33,131 nucleotides of DNA, from positions 117,932 through 151,062 of the forward strand of contig NZ_LFIQ01000116.1 of the NCBI RefSeq assembly GCF_001189245.1. Reading direction: 5' to 3'. Each line of letters begins with the position of its first letter. The stretch's first letter is position 1. Position numbers and translations under genes: made by a program. The notes under the pieces are model-generated. The model was given only the letters and a program-made list of their open reading frames with translations. It did no database searches and was not told where the DNA came from. Positions 31,023 to 33,131 of the stretch are shown piece after piece. This stretch comes from Bradyrhizobium pachyrhizi. GTDB lineage: Bacteria > Pseudomonadota > Alphaproteobacteria > Rhizobiales > Xanthobacteraceae.

Positions 31023-32090
31023 GTGAGTGAGCAGCAGAGCGAGCCGGTCAGCGGTCAAACCGGCGCCGAAGTGGCGGCGAAGAGCGAGCCCGTGATGGCC
31101 GCGGCCGGCGTCGAAGCTCCCCGGCTTGCGCCCGAGCAGGAAGAGACGTCGCCAAAGGCGGACGTGCCCCGGATGGACGCGCCGAAGGCCGAAGCCCCCA
31201 AGGTTGAGCCGTCCCGGCTGGATCCTGTGATCGAGGCCAAGATCGATGCCAAGATCGACGCCAAGATCGAGCCGACCAATATGGACGTGCCTGAGGTCGA
31301 GACCGGCAAGCGGGAAGAGCCGCATTTTCCGGGCAAGCTGATGATCATGGCGCCGGGTGACCGCACCTGGGACCATGAGGCGACGGCATCCAGGCCGGGT
31401 GCCGAACAGGCGGCCAAGGCGGCGGGCAAGCCGGCCGGCACGCGCCGGATCGGCGCGATGGCCGCGGTGATCGCGCTGGCGACCGTGGCCGGCGCCATCG
31501 GCGGTGCGCTCGCGACCGCGGGGCTCGGCCATCTTGCCGCCCCCGCCGCTGCTTCCGTCAGGGATGTAGCTGCCAAGGACGCCGCCGCCAACAAGGAGGC
31601 GGCCGATGCAGCGCTCGCCCGGATCGAATCCGAGGTCGCCGCGCTGAAGGCCAGCGTCGAGCAGACCGCCAAGGCCGGCCAGGCCCAGTTCAGCAAGGCC
31701 AGCGACCGGATCGAGAAGGTCGAGAAGGCCCAGGCCGAGCCGATGGCCAAGCTCAACAAGCTCAGCGAGGCGGTCGACAAGCTCCGCGCCACGCCGCAGA
31801 CGACCGTCGCCGCGGCGACGCCCGCCCGTGAGGTCACGGGCTCGATCACCCCGGCGACTGCCGCGGCGGCGCCGGCCGCCCCCAGGCCCGAGGTCGGCCG
31901 CCTGCCGGTGGTCGACGGCTGGTCGCTGCGCGACGTCGGCAATGGCGGCGCGCTGATCGAAGGCCGCGGCGGCATCTACGAGGTTTACGCCGGCGACCCC
32001 GTCCCGGGTCTCGGCCGCGTCGATGCCATCCGCAAGCAGGACGGCCGTTGGGTGGTCGTTACCAGCAAGGGCCTGATCGTCTCGCGCTGA
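31023..32090 (+). CDS. Membrane-anchored coiled-coil protein of unknown function
   Basis: A 355-aa protein. Residues 1-140 are an acidic, Pro/Ala/Glu-rich disordered cytoplasmic region with a tandem AKID repeat (72-82). One transmembrane helix spans about 143-168 (AVIALATVAGAIGGALAT). A coiled coil at about 183-257 (ALARIESEVAALKASVEQ) and an Ala/Pro linker follow. A compact beta domain at 293-355 completes it (LPVVDGWSLRDVGNGGALI, then GIYEVYAGDPVPGLGRVDAI). The layout resembles envelope-spanning connectors, with the C-terminal domain periplasmic. The start is GTG at 31023 with GGAG 9 nt upstream. It is monocistronic and followed by a strong terminator. The family is recognisable in Bradyrhizobium-like genomes but unnamed. 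Confidence 0.85.
   Translation: MSEQQSEPVSGQTGAEVAAKSEPVMAAAGVEAPRLAPEQEETSPKADVPRMDAPKAEAPKVEPSRLDPVIEAKIDAKIDAKIEPTNMDVPEVETGKREEPHFPGKLMIMAPGDRTWDHEATASRPGAEQAAKAAGKPAGTRRIGAMAAVIALATVAGAIGGALATAGLGHLAAPAAASVRDVAAKDAAANKEAADAALARIESEVAALKASVEQTAKAGQAQFSKASDRIEKVEKAQAEPMAKLNKLSEAVDKLRATPQTTVAAATPAREVTGSITPATAAAAPAAPRPEVGRLPVVDGWSLRDVGNGGALIEGRGGIYEVYAGDPVPGLGRVDAIRKQDGRWVVVTSKGLIVSR
31236..31271 (+). repeat. Three tandem 12-bp units in the coding sequence
   Basis: GCCAAGATCGAY is repeated three times (31236-31247, 31248-31259, 31260-31271), coding AKID/AKID/AKIE in the disordered part of the membrane protein. Copy number could vary between strains without a frameshift. Confidence 0.7.
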
Positions 32091-32111
32091 TCGGCGAAAC
32101 ACGACCATACC

Positions 32112-32146
32112 AAGGCGCTTCACCGCGATGTGAAGCGCCTTTTTTC
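32112..32146 (+). terminator. Rho-independent terminator after the coiled-coil protein
   Basis: The stem AAGGCGCTTCAC (32112-32123) pairs perfectly with GTGAAGCGCCTT (32130-32141) around a 6-nt loop and is followed by a T-run (TTTTTTCTT). It separates the coiled-coil gene from the next gene. Confidence 0.9.
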
Positions 32147-32181
32147 TTGAATAGGGTTTGCCGCGCGGTGTTAGTGGGGGC

Positions 32182-33131
32182 ATGAGCCGTGCGCTGAAAT
32201 GCCTTCTGGTGATGTCCGTTCTGCTCTGCGGCGCCGTGCCGGCACGTGCCGCCGAGGATCGCGCGCTCGAGCGCGGCGCGGCGGTCATCGATCCCGCCAT
32301 CCTGCGCGAGCTCGATCACGGCCGCTTCAGCCTCGGCCGGATGCTCGCGCCGGAGCGTTCCGCCGACACGCCGCTGTCCAACCGCGATCTGTTCGGGCTC
32401 GCTGCAATGGCGCCGGTGCGCGAGGCGCTCGATCGAGAGCTCGATCGTTACGTCGCAAAGCATAAGGCAAGCCTGCCGAATGAGAGCATTGGCGTCGGCG
32501 ACGGCTTTGCGTTTCAGCTGTTCGATCGCGCGCTGCTTGAATCCCCCGACGTCCGCTTCGTTCTCGCAGGCATCGTCAACCGCATGGACCGCGCCTATGT
32601 GGCGCCGAAAGACTGCGGCGAGATCCGGTTGATCTATCGGCTGACCCGCACCGATGTGCCGCCGATCGGCGAGAACGCGGTGTCGCAGCGGCTGCCGATG
32701 ACACTGAACCTCGTGCTGAAGGCGAGGGGTGACGGCAGTGACGCATCGCTCGGCTGCCGCGAAATCGCGCGGCGCTGGCTCGCGACCGGCAGTGCACCGC
32801 CGGTGATGGAGAAACTGCTCGGCAAGGATGGTCCGCTCGACCTGATCGATGCGCGCAACATCGATCGCATCGAGACCAATCTGCAGATCGCGCACGCGCC
32901 GAAATCCGCGGTGCGCGATTTCCGCACCGACTATCTGCTCAAAGTGTTCGATTATGACGGCGGGGCAAAGCGGCTTGCCGAAGCGCCGCTGGAGAACCAG
33001 ATCGATCGCGACCGCATTTTGGCGGACGGAACACTGAGGCGCGACTTCAAGGCGTGGCTGCTCGATCCCAAGCATTTTGCCGAGCTCGATCGCGGCACCT
33101 TGCTGATCCCCGATCGCTTCCTCGCGACCGC
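32182..33131 (+). CDS. Exported protein of unknown function, partial at the right edge
   Basis: 316 codons are read before the window ends, with no stop. A signal peptide (residues 1-24; hydrophobic core LLVMSVLLCGAVPA, cleavage near ARAAE) exports it. The mature part begins with a helical region (DRALERGAAVIDPAILREL). A recognisable block, FVLAGIVNRMDRA followed by DCGEIRLIYRLTR, matches a motif (NRxDxA...CGExRxxY) seen in large secreted bacterial proteins of unknown role. Two Cys (in KDCGE and LGCRE) may form a disulfide. The ATG at 32182 is preceded by GTGGGGG, a weak ribosome site. It follows a terminator, so it has its own promoter. No enzymatic motif is visible in the part seen. Confidence 0.82.
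   Translation, partial: MSRALKCLLVMSVLLCGAVPARAAEDRALERGAAVIDPAILRELDHGRFSLGRMLAPERSADTPLSNRDLFGLAAMAPVREALDRELDRYVAKHKASLPNESIGVGDGFAFQLFDRALLESPDVRFVLAGIVNRMDRAYVAPKDCGEIRLIYRLTRTDVPPIGENAVSQRLPMTLNLVLKARGDGSDASLGCREIARRWLATGSAPPVMEKLLGKDGPLDLIDARNIDRIETNLQIAHAPKSAVRDFRTDYLLKVFDYDGGAKRLAEAPLENQIDRDRILADGTLRRDFKAWLLDPKHFAELDRGTLLIPDRFLAT

Overview
The window is high-GC chromosomal DNA from an alphaproteobacterium, most likely Bradyrhizobium or a close relative (Rhodopseudomonas/Afipia type). The basis is the GC-rich third codon positions, the gene families present, and five kinds of short palindromic intergenic repeat of the sort scattered through Bradyrhizobium genomes. No rRNA, tRNA, CRISPR array, transposase, integrase or phage gene was seen. 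The genus is an inference from pattern; no search was run.

Layout. (1) 1-1550: the start of an enolase-superfamily gene running off the left edge, with a 9-bp dyad upstream; a small exported protein with a strong terminator; a 70-aa hypothetical protein. (2) 1550-1937: a repeat-bearing spacer. (3) 1938-4300, minus strand: an AraC-type regulator, a cytoplasmic HtrA-like PDZ protein whose catalytic His and Ser are replaced, and, overlapping it by 4 nt, a 124-aa LuxR-type DNA-binding protein. (4) 4564-9557: a metabolic block with a cupin, a flavin monooxygenase, a convergent alpha/beta hydrolase, a second AraC regulator and an iron-type alcohol dehydrogenase resembling maleylacetate reductase. 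(5) 9558-11012: a Tat-exported family 1 beta-glucosidase. (6) 11264-13930: an exported M1 aminopeptidase split by one in-frame TAG. (7) 14009-15661: an acetolactate-synthase-like ThDP enzyme. (8) 15907-19395: an operon of phosphoglucomutase, a sugar-nucleotide-type epimerase/dehydrogenase and a DapA-type aldolase. (9) 19492-20580: an intact membrane-anchored HtrA protease. (10) 20740-23067: a stand-alone molybdenum hydroxylase large subunit. (11) 23168-26386, minus strand: an acyl-CoA catabolic operon of a crotonase and two acyl-CoA dehydrogenases. (12) 26547-28579: lemA followed by two TPM-domain genes. (13) 28788-30812, minus strand: a GST, then a metallo-beta-lactamase-fold hydrolase coupled to a stand-alone cyclic-nucleotide-binding domain. 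(14) 31023-33131: a membrane-anchored coiled-coil protein with a terminator, then an exported hypothetical protein running off the right edge.

How the genes fit together. Most units are small metabolic operons, several beside their own regulator. The monooxygenase, hydrolase and maleylacetate reductase-like enzyme could act on related ketone, ester or aromatic substrates. The crotonase and two dehydrogenases look like one beta-oxidation-type pathway for an unidentified acyl-CoA. LemA and the TPM proteins look like an envelope unit.

The least conventional items are the pseudo-HtrA/mini-LuxR pair (a possible cytoplasmic ligand-sensing regulator), the split M1 peptidase with a Shine-Dalgarno-like site at the break, a crotonase lacking both usual glutamates, and the effector-less cNMP domain coupled to a metallo-hydrolase. 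No defence system or other clear new multi-gene machine is evident.
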